From contig CM076659.1 in the NCBI GenBank assembly GCA_038496675.1, forward strand, positions 23,635,248 through 23,699,247: DNA of 64,000 nucleotides. Reading direction: 5' to 3'. A program made the position numbers and the translations under genes. The DNA is from Rachycentron canadum. Its lineage: Eukaryota > Chordata > Actinopteri > Carangiformes > Rachycentridae. The notes under the pieces are model-generated. The model saw nothing but the letters and a program-made list of their open reading frames with translations, did not search any database and was not told the DNA's origin. Within the stretch, counting starts at the first letter, position 1; every line of letters starts with the position of its first letter. Shown in pieces: positions 25,901-40,300 of this stretch.

Positions 25901-28900
25901 AATAGCATATAGCACACAAACTGAAACATCTGTATCCACTGAAGTCATGCATCAAATTTGACAATGCATCACAACAACTTCAGTCACTGCATTTTGAAAT
26001 AAAATACTCATCAAATTATGTTGTCAAGCAGGAACCAATTCTTATCAAAACAGTATGCAGAGGTAATTCCCACAATAATAATAAAAAAATGTGCATAGTA
26101 AGACTTTTTTTTGCAAAACTTTCATCTCAAATAAGTTGTAATACTCAAAGCCTGGATGATGTCTAGAGTTGGACTTAACAGACTGCATTCATGCCGAGGT
26201 AGTGTACCTGATTAGTGTTAAAATCTCTAATAAACAATGTCTTACACATTGTATTGACTTAGTGATGTATAAGTTTGGTAATTAGCAATGTGTTTTTTTT
26301 TCCTCTGCAGTTTAACAATAATAAAAATAATAAAATAATGTATTGAACAGTAGTTGAAGATAGCTTCCCTGACATTTGTCCATAGTAATTCATAATCCCT
26401 CGTGAGGGGAGCAACCTCCAGTGCTCCAGCTCTTCCCATTCTGACCAGTGTCTGTTTGCACAAAGCAGTGAGCAGCCATTCCAGCTATGCAGATATGTAT
26501 ATCTTGGTTTTAAACTGTAAAAATTCCAGCTGAACTGTCTGGAGCTGAGCAGGTTATGAGTGTTGAAATGTTGCTAAATTTATGGCCTGGAAAGACTTAT
26601 GTTGTGCGATCGCCTGGCGTCTTCTGGGTTGAGTAGACTTGAGTTGGGCTTGATGTTCTGTGGTGGTAGGGGGTTCAGACACAAAGGTCAAGGGAGAATG
26701 AACTTGTGAACTAGTAGGCGCTGTTGTTACTGTTGAAGTCAAGTATAGGTCAAACTAATCCAGGGCTTAAAGCACAGATTCCTTTAAACTCAGCACAACA
26801 GATGTATTGGTCTGGGCTTAATACTGCATATGTGTGTAATGTTACTAACTTTTCCAACTGGCACTTTTGCATTTTGAGTAGTGCTGTCCCAGACCAAAGG
26901 GTTTCCCAGTCGACATGTAGTCCTCAGTTCAAGCCATTTGTCAACTCGTCGTCGCAGGTTCATGATATTGATTTAGTCATCACCTAAAATTTAGGGGCAT
27001 CAGAAAAATGGTTTAAGTCCAGGGCCGAGAGAGAATGGTAGAAATGACATTATAAACAGGTCTTCATTACAAAGAAAATACAAAACCATAATAATGTGAA
27101 TGTTAAAGCAAGCAGCCACGCTAAGTGGCTAACATTAGCCCACTTACATGTTTTAAATGAAACATGTAGCCCAACCACAACCAACCAACCGACCAATCAA
27201 AACGTCTTATTGACAAGCATTTGACAAACATCTGACTATTAGGGGGCAGCCCTAATTCTGAGAAATTGGTACCACTCAGTGACTTCATTTAAACTATCTA
27301 CATGACCAGTTAGAGCAGCTTGCTGAGCTCCTGATTGATCAAGTAGTGGGAACTGAACATATTTCACTGATACCCACGCTCAAACCAATGTACATACATA
27401 TTTTGAACACATGCTACTATGCTACTGTTGATGGATAGAAAATGTGTCTGCAGTTCTGAAAGTGTGTTTCAGAAAAGAAAGCGCTAAAGCCAGAATAGAT
27501 CAGTGAGTCCTGATCACCTTTGTTATAATAAGTGAAATAGCTCAATGACTCAAAATTGATCCCCAGGCTTCTTTCTCAGAATGAAAAAAAGTTACTCCTG
27601 CAGCTCTAACATGCTTTTTATTGGACATGAGATGGATCAAATTGAAATTATTTAAAAAGGTTTTTCAGATTGTTTCTGGTATTTATTTATGAGTGATGTC
27701 CTTCTCCTTAATTAAGTCCATTCAGTATTTGATTACTGTTGATACTCCAATACTTTGTGTGTTTGTTTGTGTTTACCTTTATGTTGATTAAATATCTATC
27801 TAGCATTGGAAAGAGGACACATTGAAATAACAGCTGTAGACTTCTAAATTTGGCACAGCTTATTTTTCACGAGCTACTTAATCACTGAAGCTTCTATTTT
27901 AAAAGTATCAACTTTATGAGCCGAAATGGTTGATATGAAATGGATGAAAGTTTATTTGGGCGTTTGGACTGTGCCCATCTCATCTTTCATTACAGTCTGT
28001 GATTAATATGTTGTTTCACTGCTGTGTTCTCTGAAGATGAATGAAGTAAAGGTGTGAATATGATATGTATATGGTTTATGTTTATCTCACATCTTTCTGC
28101 TGTTGTTTACAGAGAAAATGTCATTAAGAAGGTTTCTGCTACTTCCACCCACATACCCATGCCATCTTCTTTAAAGGTGACAAAAGGGATAACCAATTGT
28201 TTTTCTGTTTATCAGAGGTGACATGACCAGTGGCGCAAGGGGGCGAGGAGGCCCTGTGTTGCCATAGCTAAATATACATCCCTGACAGCTCCATAATAGG
28301 TTCCAGGAAGTTCAGTCGAAAATAAAAACAAAGCAACATTTCTAGCTGATTGGCTTTGAAAGGCCGTTTTTCCTTGCTGAATGGGAAAAATGTGGACTTC
28401 AGCATTCCATGGCTGTGATGCCAGTCGGATTGGATAGGCGCAGCCTTGCGTGTGCAGAACGAGCTTGGTGACTGGGAGTCACATTGCATTGTAGAAACCG
28501 ACTTTATGGGAAAGAATTTGTCTACATGTTTAAAAGAGCTCATAGCATTTAAAAATAATGGGAATATTTTCACCTGTTCACATCTGTCAACCTTGTACAC
28601 GATTTTAAAGTTTTGAGACGTGAATGTTGCTCAGTGTCGCCTTTCTGTGCTGTTCACCCAACACAGTGTACTACTTACACTGACACTGGCACCTTTTGAC
28701 TTTTTTTTTGTAATGTAGAACATTGAAGAGCACGAGAACCACCATTTTGTGGTTGGAAACCATAGTGTAAGTCAAAAGAACTGGAAACAATATACTTCTA
28801 GTTTGCATCTGGATTATGTTCAGATCTTTTCACTTTTGATTTTATTTGAATTTGAAGTCTATAATTTAGCTTTTGTCGTACAGTGTAAGGGTTGATTTTG

Positions 28901-31900
28901 AAAGGTTGGTTCATGCAGAAACGATGACACCAAGTTTTTCTTAAATAAGAGAAATAGGGGCACATTAAAGCCTAAGCACTTTACTTGCTGTTCTACATTG
29001 GTTTGTAAAAGCAGACCACATGACAATGTGTTTACAAACACTTTGCATCTGTCACTTTTAGTACAAAATTTAGTCATGAATTCATAAAGATAATGCACTC
29101 CCTGGATCCCATCCCATTTGCTCAGCTGTCTGACATTACCCCACAGTATCTTTTGAGGAGCCACTTACTGCAGCGTGGTTTAGAATTACTACACTCCTGG
29201 CAAACAGCCTCAGTATTAGACTCCAACACGCCTCAGTAAATTATGTTTGTATTCCTTTTTTTCTCTTTCTGACTCTTAAGTTTGGTTAAATTATGTGCTG
29301 AGAGATGTTTTATGACAAACAGCAAGCCCTGGGGAAGTACACTTTATACATCAGTGGAAGTGAGCTGCCATGTGAACAGCAGTGAAGTGGCTCATATTTT
29401 CTCCTCAACTGCTCTGCTGCCTTCTCGAGTTGACATGCTCTGAAAAAGGAACAAACTTTCATCTCATGGAGGCATAAGGGAAGGCTGCAGCGTTACTGCA
29501 GAGTAACTGAAGTAACTGCTTCATAAATTATTTTCCACTTTGATTTGAATTGTTATTATTTCTACAAACGAGCCAATTCTTTTTTATACAACACACGATT
29601 GGACAACATTTTGTGTGTTGAATAATTTTATGTTTAGAATTGTTTACATCTACAAATCAAAAAAAAAAAAAAAAACAACCAACCAACCAACCAAACAAAA
29701 GAAAAGGTCAAAACTCAAAATGGATCTGTTCTTCTCTTGCTGTCTTTACCTTCATATTGTCATTACTGGACAGAAACAGTTTTGTTTTTTTGCTTTTTTT
29801 TTTTTAATTTTAAATTTAAACCTTTTTTTGTTTCTAATAAATTGGGCATCCTTTGCATCTGTCTGTGAGTTTTACAAAAATATGAGTATTAACAGGGGCT
29901 TGTGACTAAATCCCCATATATCGTGTTCAGTTATTTTTTTTTTCAGTCTTCAAAAGGCAGCAGTTTTGGACAAACATAAGGTTTCTGCCCAATAGCAGCA
30001 GTATATTGGTGAAGAGGTACTGCCTCATTGTTGCCCCTAGGTTTTCAAAAATCAGTTTCTTGTATGGCAGATATGCAAACCCACAGGGGAGGAATTTATG
30101 ACAGTTGTCGCCTTGGTCTGCTAAGCCAGCACAGGACATCTTCAACCACTCTGAGCAGGGCAATTCATTGCCCCAGTGGGGATAAACCAGATCTACTTTA
30201 ATGTTTCCCCGCCATGGAGCCTGTGTGGCATCAGTGGTTACAAATGTCCCCTGTAGGCCTCTGTTGTTCGAAAATCATCATGTGTTGCCATGGGGAAGGC
30301 AACCTGTTGCATACGGAGAGCCTACAATACACTAAGCCTTGTGTATGCTTGTCTTTTGTGGAAAAAGATTTTATGTGATGCAAGTGGCATTAAAACAATC
30401 CTGTGCATTGGCTCTTAACTAAAACTCCAGAATGGTGTCAAATATGTGAACACTTTTTCGTCAGATCAGGAACAACAACTGAAAAGTTGCAGGATGGAGC
30501 TGCGCCCTGTAATATTTGTATCGGCCAGGTGTGTAGATGTGAGCATAGACTGTCTATAAATGGACGTAGACTCCGGGTCTAAAAAGTGAAGCCAATGCTG
30601 AAGTTTCTTAAACCTGCATTCTATTCAATGACCATCAGGGTCAGGGTGTAAAAAGAAGATTGTATTGAAGTCTATGGGAAAATGTCCCTACTTCTTCTTG
30701 ATTTATTAGCTCAGTAAACGTTTTCCTAATGAGTTTATAGTCTCAGTCTCTAGTTTCAAGTCTTCAATACAACATGATGTTCATTTTTTAAATGATGGTC
30801 CATTTAGAGGAAAATAGACCGTAAAGCAGGGGATGAGTTAGGGCGTGGCTACTGTGTGATTGACAGACTTACCTACCAAAAGTGGCGACCTGCCTGACAA
30901 TCAGGGTAGAGTACAGAGCAGGTCAGAGCCATCCCTCACTCCTCCTCAGCTCCACCTGCTCCTCCAAATTTGATTTCTTCTGGTTTCAGAAAAAACAAGA
31001 TGGCCGACGAAACAGACTGTGGGCTTCAAAACTGCAGTTCACAAATCAACGGGTGATGTCACTTACATGTGAGAAAAGGCCATGTCATCTGAACCACCAT
31101 TTAATCCAAAATACCTAGAACAGTAAACTTTATGTACTGTCCACAGGGAGGTGCACAGAACATGGACAACAGCAAGGAGTTGCATGTCAATAATGGGTTA
31201 GATTTTGTTTGTTTTGTAGGTGTAAATGCATAGTGCAGCCACCATTTACTTACCATTATCACATGTGTATATTTTTGCACTGGTATCAGAGCAAAAACAA
31301 ATCGTTGTATATCAGAGTGACTCAGTCAGTGCAAACAGAGCTTAGTGAGATGCATAGCCTCTTAGTTTAACAAATCACTGTGGGGTAGTAGTAAGGTGCA
31401 TCAGTCCAAGAAATGTATTTATTTATATATATGGGGTTAGGGTAGGTGAAATATATATTCGCTTTGTTTTGTTTGTTACAGTTTAGTGACAAACTGCATG
31501 TAGCACTTCTCTTTTTTTCCTTATTTGAAAATTTTCAAACACCACAGACTTGTTGTGGCTTGGGACTGTTTATGGGACCACGAGGCTTTCAGCTCTTTGT
31601 AGCCAGTGTCAGACTGTGTTTGTTTGGGTGTTTGTACTGCAATTGTTGGTATGTGCGGGGGAGCCCTTGGACTTATGTTTATGTGTGCTCTGGACTAGCT
31701 AATCAGCATGTAGTCCTGGAGATGGATCGACAGCCAGGTTTTTTCTTTGGCGGTGATAAGTGTAGAAAACCCACTAAGTAATGTTCTTAATGTACTGTTT
31801 AGGAAGTGACTGACTAGCTGCCGGGCAGGGAAACACACACACTGCTCTGTTGTTGCCTCAGACCACCCACCCCTTCAGCCGAGGGTAAACTGAAACAGCT

Positions 31901-33843
31901 AAGATTAGTATTAATCCCTTTTAATGCAGTGGCTCATAATTAGGTGACTTGAGACTAAGCCATCCCACCTAACTGCAGCTATTTATTAAACACACACAGA
32001 GGATTTGCTGTCAATGCTGGGAGGGTATAAAGTGAGCATCATGTCTGAATACAGTGCTATCTGCCTATTAATACTGATGAGCTGTGCTGTGAGTGATGTG
32101 AGTGGTTACATTTAGAGGTCAACCCACAGAGGATTTTTAAAGACAAATAGAATAAGGATAGTTTGGAGTAGGAAAAAGCTGATTAATCTGCGGATACTGC
32201 CAACTGGACTGACATGTTTTACAGCGCACTCCACCGCCATCATCAAAACACCCAATGAGAACAGTGTTCATCCCTTCAGATGGGTTCAGAGAGAGCATGT
32301 GTGTCTGGAAGTGAAAGTAATAAATACCTCAATAAATCTATGAATCTGGAACTGAACATCAAACTCAACCTCAGCTCAACTGTTCGAGTGAGCACCTTCC
32401 TTCAGAGTAAATAATTCTCTGTAGTATTTTGCCCCACAGTTGTGCTAGATGTGCACTTATAGCCAAATTCTTCTGACATAGCTTGCTAGCAAAACAAGAC
32501 AGCTCTGGCTCTGCAGCCATCAGCAAAAGTTCTGGTTATTCTGATGCCTTTTGGCACAAGTACCGATTAGTTGGTCTAGTTACGTTCAAATGAGAGCTTC
32601 TCACTCACATGAGATGAGATGGTTGGATGGCTTTCACAAACATAATTTTTCATCGATTGTATGTAATATTGATATAGTGTAACATTAATTGGTTCTCAAA
32701 TTCAACTACATATCCATCCAAGCTTGAGAGGTTTCCAATAAGTAAAACAATGTTTTTATCATCAGATCCTCACGCTCCTCAATCTTAAATCTGAAATACC
32801 ATTGAAAACCTTTTCTAGATTCACTTCATGTCAGACCGGGGCCCAGACCGGGCTTAGCTGTTGATTTATTACTTCATAGAAAATCTTAACCAGCCGCAAG
32901 AGCAGTTAAAACACCACCATTGATGGTACAATGGCCTATGACAGCAATGTTTAGAAAATCGACTGTGATCCTAAGACATAGTTCAGCAGTAGTTCAGGAG
33001 GGATTTCAGTCCTTTGTTGAAGTTGATTAGAATAAAATGCTGTTGTAAAATGCAAGTTAAAGTATAAAAATGAATTTGAACTTTCACAAGAGAAAACAGA
33101 TTCCAAAATTTAATTGGCAGCCCAAGTGCAATTTTGTATTGATTTTTGTACACTGAGATGTTACTAGCCAATTTTTGGCCTTCTTCTGGTTAATCTTGGC
33201 AAACAGTTATTGTCCACAGATCTGTTGCTAATAGTTTATTACACATAGTTCTGGCACCTTGTTCTACCCACTGAAACAGAATTGCTTCACTCTGGCTGCC
33301 CGCTTTATAAAATGGAATTGCAGCCATATAATTCACAGGGTAACAGCATTAACATAGTGTTCATCTCCAAATTCAGTGTATATTGGTTAATAAATGATGT
33401 GATTGAAAATTCATCTCATAGATATTAGCAGCTTCCAATGAGTTAAACTCATACATGTGTCTGTAATGTGCAAGCATGTCCTGCTCAAACCTGGTGTAAT
33501 GGACCTTTTTCACAGCATCATGTTAACATGAAATAGGACAAATACAAATACAGGTGTTAACAATGACATCAATTATGGTTCCATTCCATTTAGCTTTAAG
33601 AGCCAGGTTCCTGCTATTGTTCAAGTGTAAGAGGAGGTCACACTGAATACTTGACACTTTAGCCTCTAGAATCTGATTTATTTATTTATTTTCCCCTGTT
33701 TATTAATACTGCTACTTATTCCTGTATTTTCCGGTTGTATTATAATAAAGAGACTGATGAATAATTATATATGGTCATTATAGCACTGATAAAACAACAA
33801 ATCTAAGGGTGGAATAAGACTTTTTCAGTTCTGTGTGTGTGTG

Positions 33844-33901
<58 letters not shown>

Positions 33902-34295
33902 NNNNNNNNNNNNNNNNNNNNNNNNNNNNNNNNNNNNNNNNNNNNNNNNNNNNNNNNNNNNNNNNNNNNNNNNNNNNNNNNNNNNNNNNNNNNNNNNNNN
34001 NNNNNNNNNNNNNNNNNNNNNNNNNNNNNNNNNNNNNNNNNNNNNNNNNNNNNNNNNNNNNNNNNNNNNNNNNNNNNNNNNNNNNNNNNNNNNNNNNNNN
34101 NNNNNNNNNNNNNNNNNNNNNNNNNNNNNNNNNNNNNNNNNNNNNNNNNNNNNNNNNNNNNNNNNNNNNNNNNNNNNNNNNNNNNNNNNNNNNNNNNNNN
34201 NNNNNNNNNNNNNNNNNNNNNNNNNNNNNNNNNNNNNNNNNNNNNNNNNNNNNNNNNNNNNNNNNNNNNNNNNNNNNNNNNNNNNNNNNNNNNNN

Positions 34296-34329
<34 letters not shown>

Positions 34330-37300
34330 CTCAACAAGCATACAAGCAACTATTTGACTAAGTCTAATGTATTGTATGTAATTAATGTAAACAATGGAAT
34401 GTTTTATCTGAAGAGTAACTGCAGTTTTTCACCACATCAGTTTGCTCATAGCGGTGTTTGAGTCTCAGAGTGCAGTTGCTGGGTGAGCCTATGTGGCACT
34501 GGTGTATTGTGTCTTGTGTGAACACAGTAGTGTTGATCTGTATAGCTTGCGGTTTCTGGAATCTTTCCTACCCCATGGGAATGCCATTAGTAGGAAGCTG
34601 AAGGAGTGCAGCAGGTGAAACAAATAAGGACGATAACTCCCCACTCCTCTGCACGCACGCACGCACACACTCACACAGAACACGCACGCACGCACACACA
34701 CAGAGCACGCACGCACACACACACACAGAGCACACACACACACACACACACACAGAGCACGCACACACACACACACACAGAGCACGCACGCACTCACACA
34801 CAGAGCACGCACGCACTCACACACAGAGCACGCACGCACACACACACACACACAGAGCACGCACGCACGCACACACACACACACAGAGCACGCACGCACT
34901 CACACAGAGCACGCACACACGCACGCACACACACACAGAGCACGCACGCACACACACACACACACACACACACAGAGCACGCACGCACACACATACACAC
35001 ACACACAGAGCACGCACGCACGCACTCACACAGAGCACGCACACACACACACACACACGCACAGCTTCTCCCATACGCTTGCCTTCTTCTCTTATCAATT
35101 CCTCTATGTCCACATTCTGTTTTTCCTCAGTGCCACTTGGTATCCTTGCTGTGGAAATCATTTCCCTCATTTATACAGACAAAAGCACCCTTTTGGCAAA
35201 AAAAAAGCAAACTGAACACACACCCTCCCTGCTGCATGACATCTGTGTCCTGGCCTTAAGTATAGCCCAACCAAAACTATAATTATAATATCTATTATAT
35301 CCAACTATGACATCAATATTTTGAAATATACAAAAACTGATGACAATATATCAACAGACAGTAAATGTTTTTTCAACATAAGCCTGTAGTTTATTTTTCA
35401 TTAGTGATTTCTTAAATTTTTAACCAAGATGCATATTGAGCTGGACATTCAACACTTGAAAAGTTCACTCTGGTGGTCAAATGCTTTTAGATAGAGGGGT
35501 TATCATTAACTCTGAAAAGGTAGCATTTTAAAATTTGAAGAGAAAATACCAGTATGCAGTAATACAATCAGAGAGAAGCAGACTGTAACACATGCGAGTT
35601 GGAGATAGGTTTGCCATTTATGCTGAATGAGGATAAAGCTCAATGACTCTTTAGACTCTTTAGATGTAGCTAGTTCCTGGCTAACTAATTTAGTAACAGA
35701 TAAACTGCAAGCATGTGTTTTATAGGAGCTGTCAACACCATACTTAGAGGAGAGAAAATGATAGGGCAGTTGTTCATTCACTCTGTTGAACTGCCTTAAT
35801 GTCAAATAAATGTGAAATCAAGTTTGGGCTGTAATGGCTACATGACTGCTGTTAGGCCATTCAAGGCACACAAACCTGGCAGACAAAATTTCACTGGAGG
35901 CACCGCCAAGTGTGAGGGTCGATTGCATTTGGGATTTACAGGCTACAAATACAGCAAAGAACTGTACAGGAGCAAAGGTACATAGAAGTGGTTAAACAAG
36001 TAGCCAATACAAGATGCCACGTGTACCTTTTGATTCAGACTGTATATCCACTGCATCAGGGTACATTAGCACCTTAACACACTAATAACATGCTCAGTTT
36101 TCATTATACAGAAAAAGGTGTGCATTGGATCATCACTGCTGGATGACTGTAGCTTTGTCTTCACCTGATTAAACTCCTGGTCAGTCTTAGTTTTTTCAGA
36201 CATCAAGCAGTCAGATCAAATCTCTGAGGTCATGAGGTCAATTCATCCTGGTGTTAGTGTCACTGCCCTGGTTGCCAAATGTTTTATGACTCATCTACAA
36301 AGCCAGCCATGGGCTGGCCTCAGATCAGCTGATCAAAAACAGGTTAGTGCCCCAGTGACCAAACTGCGCTCATCCCTGGTTTTCAGGAATGGGTCATCTT
36401 TGGAACATTTTCCCCTCAGATCCCCTCAATTTTACAACATGGCGGTTACCTAACAGTGTTAGTTATTGCACCATTTATGTATTTGTTCATTACATTAGTG
36501 TTCTGTGGTGCTTTCATTTGTTTTATTATAGTTTTTAGGTTGTCCGTCTATCCCACTCACGTGAACACAATATCTCACTAATGTTGTTATGTAACTCGTT
36601 CAAATTTGGCACAAACATTCACAAGGACTCAAGGGTGAACTGATTAGATTTTGGTGGTCAGAGGTCAAGGACCTCACAAAACATGGTGTTGGCCTTCACA
36701 TGAATACTTTTGTCAAGGACAAAAGTTTAAAGGTCAAGGTCAGTGTGACCTCACAAAACACTTCAGCCATTTAATGAAAAAAAATATAGACAAAAAATAC
36801 GAAAAGATTTCACACAAATGGTTAATTTTTACATCACTCCTGATAAACAAGGTTGTTATCTGTGTCTAGTCTGAGTGGCGACGGTATTCAAGGGGGTAAT
36901 TCTAGTTCCTTTATTTCATTTTATAGTCACAAATACAAATGGAGCATATAGTATAACATCAGTTATTCATTTTACACAACACAATCTATTTATATTTCCA
37001 TCATATTTTGATATTTCTGTGATTTAAACTTCACTGGCTCAATATTCTTATTTTTTTGTTCTTTTTCTGTTTTTTTCACTTCTGTTTTATTTCACTTGCA
37101 CTGCCATTGTTTCTGTGAAGGCTCAGCACTGTTTGATGCGCTCTGATGTGGGTCTCTGGTTTTCTGTCCATTTTCCTTTCACTTTGTCCTTAAGTTATTT
37201 GCATTTTGGAATATGCTACGTAAAATGTATTATAATAAAAATGATTATTAGCTCTACAGGTTGAAATTTAGCATGGTTAAACATGCATTATTTATAAATG

Positions 37301-40300
37301 CACTGAGCTGAAAGTGTGTCCATTCATCACAGAGTGGACAGTAGGCTGTGAAATGCATTAAATGGACAATGGGGCCCAGCCTCTGTCCAAAGTATGCAGC
37401 ATAGAAAATACATTTTATGTACAGGATAACAGGTGCAAAGCAGCACAGTGGCTGCCAGGCTCAGGGAAGGTTTGGTAATGAAGTCATGCTGTTTGAATGC
37501 ACCTGCTTTGCTTTTACTGGCTCAGTTTTTTGAGGTGAAACACAGTTCTGCTGAACAGAATTGTCTTTGAATCGGACCTGAAACTATTTTTTTCATAACT
37601 GCATTTTGTTGAACCCATAGTCAACTTATTTAGAGGCTTTCTTTCCTGATGGGAATAGAGCATTGGCTACCAGGTATAATGACATGTCGAGACTGAACAC
37701 AATAGAATAGAGCAGGGCTTTGGCAGCAGTATTTTCAGGTGTGTTTCCTCTTTATCTTCTGCTAAGACAGTATAGGTGAGTCACATCTGAAGCACCTCAG
37801 AAACTTAGACATGATTCTCCTGAACAATTCATCTGTGCAAAAGGTAAACAGCTGCGTTAGAAATGATGTTTATGAAATGAAAAAAGGTACTGTGTACATA
37901 AACATGTCAGAAGAAGAGTTAACTTAATTTTTTAGTGTATTTGCTACAGCTCTGATTCTTCTCCATAGCAATGGCAGAAGAGTTTCATGGGTATAGTAGA
38001 ATTTACACCCATCTGCTACAAAACTAGCAGAGAAAGCATGTTTTATCTCTAGTTGAAATAAGAAATATTTAAAGCCTTAACTGAACCTACTGAACCAGCA
38101 TAGTATTATCTGGAGCTTCTCATATTTCTGTGTTGAGGAATATTGAGGATATTAATAAATGAGGATATTGGCAAATTAAATTTTCAGCGCGGACCCCATG
38201 ATTGTGCACTTAAGAATCTTTGGATCAGTTGGCTATATTTGGGGTTGTGAGGACTAGTATTTGGTCTAACTTTGTCGATTAGTCTCACAAGGTTCTCCAT
38301 GTGAAATCTGTACTTCATTTATTGTAACTTGGTGTTTGCCATGTAATTGACTATTTTTATTTTCACTGATCTAAAATTTGTAGATGTCGCATTTGTTACT
38401 TTTCACAAGAAATGTGAATACATCTTTAGATTGACTTAGTGATTGATTTGGTTTTATGTGCTTGTAAGTGCTTGAAGTCTATTGGTTGTCTGCTTGTTGC
38501 TTTCCTGCTACCTTGAACAATCCAGTAAGAGTGTTCTTGTAAATAGAAATGCAAACTATATTCCATGTAGCCCTTTAGGAAATGTTATTTCGCAGTAGCC
38601 ATTACAGCCATCCTCCCAAGCATTTGGTAAAGTTTTAATTTCTCTGGGGCTTTCAAATTGCCTGTTTAGTTTGCGCAAAGGCATTGTTCCAAGCATCTAT
38701 AAAATACCACTGTGGCCCAATGAAATGACCATATGGAACTCCATAGCATTGTTCAATCCTAATTGCCCCTTCTACAATGTCAATTTCATTCAGAAGAATA
38801 CTGGGACCGAGGGCAAAAAAGAAGAATGAATGAAATAAAGGTGGGGGCTGACAGCTAAGGAGGCTGACATTCATCAAACTTCTCCCAACAGATGGATATG
38901 AATACTGTCGTGCAAGACTTTGTTCAGCAGATGAACAGTAGAATTCTCCCCGGATTTCATTTAGCCTTGGTGGTCTTGTTAAAGCAGTGTCTCTCTCCTC
39001 AGTGTGAAGAGCCTTGGCATTGCAACCAAGGACCCTGACTCTTAATTTTAGCAGCTGAAGAAGTCCAGATCAATAACCATCAGTGTTTGGTTTTGGGCCA
39101 CTGCGTCGATCAAAGGGGGCTGGGCCTTTTTTCATCTGCTGCTCCCTGCCTGCCAGAAGGTGTCATTTTGTTCTGTCCATTTTCACCGACAGCTTGTGAA
39201 GTGTATGTCAGGGTTGAGATTTATGTGTAGGCCATTCTTACGGACATATTGTAGAGCTTAACTGTTTATTTTGAGTCATAGTCATACATGAACACACGAG
39301 CAAATAGCACCTTAGGTGCTGCGGTTTAGGTTTTCTGAAAATCTACAACAAACTCCTAACATTACGAAGAGGTCCCTGCTTTTCTTCTAACCCATATACA
39401 TTTTACAGGCAGTGGTGACCTGTAAATAGACCTACATCTAAATCACATCATTACAGACATTTTAATTCATCATTCATGATTTCTCTACATTTCTTTTCAT
39501 TAGCAGCACCAATAAAAAATGAAGTCCACAGAATCACAAACAGATATCGATGATGTAATTAGTAAAGATGTCATCGTAAGTCGTTTTGGATAAAAGCGCC
39601 TGCCAATTGAGTAAATGTAAATGTAATTAGAAAATCATACAAAATATGAATTGCTGCTGTTGCTGTCACACTTGTAGTTCACTACTGAGAATTATTCGCT
39701 GAAACTGCAACTGAAAATTAAAACTATTGCACTATATATACTATATTGCAAAGCAATATTTTACAATACACTACAACAAAAATAGATGCATGTACCATCA
39801 AAGTGTCAACCCACTGTGATGTCACCCATTGATTGGTGAGCTGCAATTTTGAAGCCTCCATTTTGTGATTTGTCCGTCGGCCATCTTGGTTTTTTGAAAT
39901 GAAAATAAATCGTATTTGGTGGAGAAGATGGAGCTGAGGACGGGTGAGGGGTGGATCTGACCTGCCCTGTACTCTATCCTGATTGTGTGGTACAGTCTGT
40001 CAATCACCCAATAGCCCACGCCCTAATGCATACCTTGTTTTATGGTCTGTTTTCCTCCAAATTGGAGCACCATTTAAAAGATGAACATCATGTTGTATTG
40101 AAGACTTGAAACTAGAGACTGAGACCATAAACTCATTAGGAAATTGTTTACTGAGCTAATAAATCAAGGGAGAAGTAGGGACATTTTCACAGACTTCAAT
40201 ACAATCGGACTTATTTTTATAACCTGTCGACACACCCCTGCTGGTCATTAGATAGAATGCAAGTTTAATACTCTTCAGCATTGGCTTAACTGTACAGATC

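Noticed and set aside
33778..34361. Long ORFs of X residues across the first gap
   Set aside because: They consist of N bases flanked by (CT)n and (TA)n repeats and carry no information.
34606..35259. 217-codon ORF rich in His, Thr, Arg and Ala, plus Cys/Val-rich ORFs on the other strand
   Set aside because: They are read-through of the CA/CACG minisatellite; every frame is open because the repeat lacks stops.
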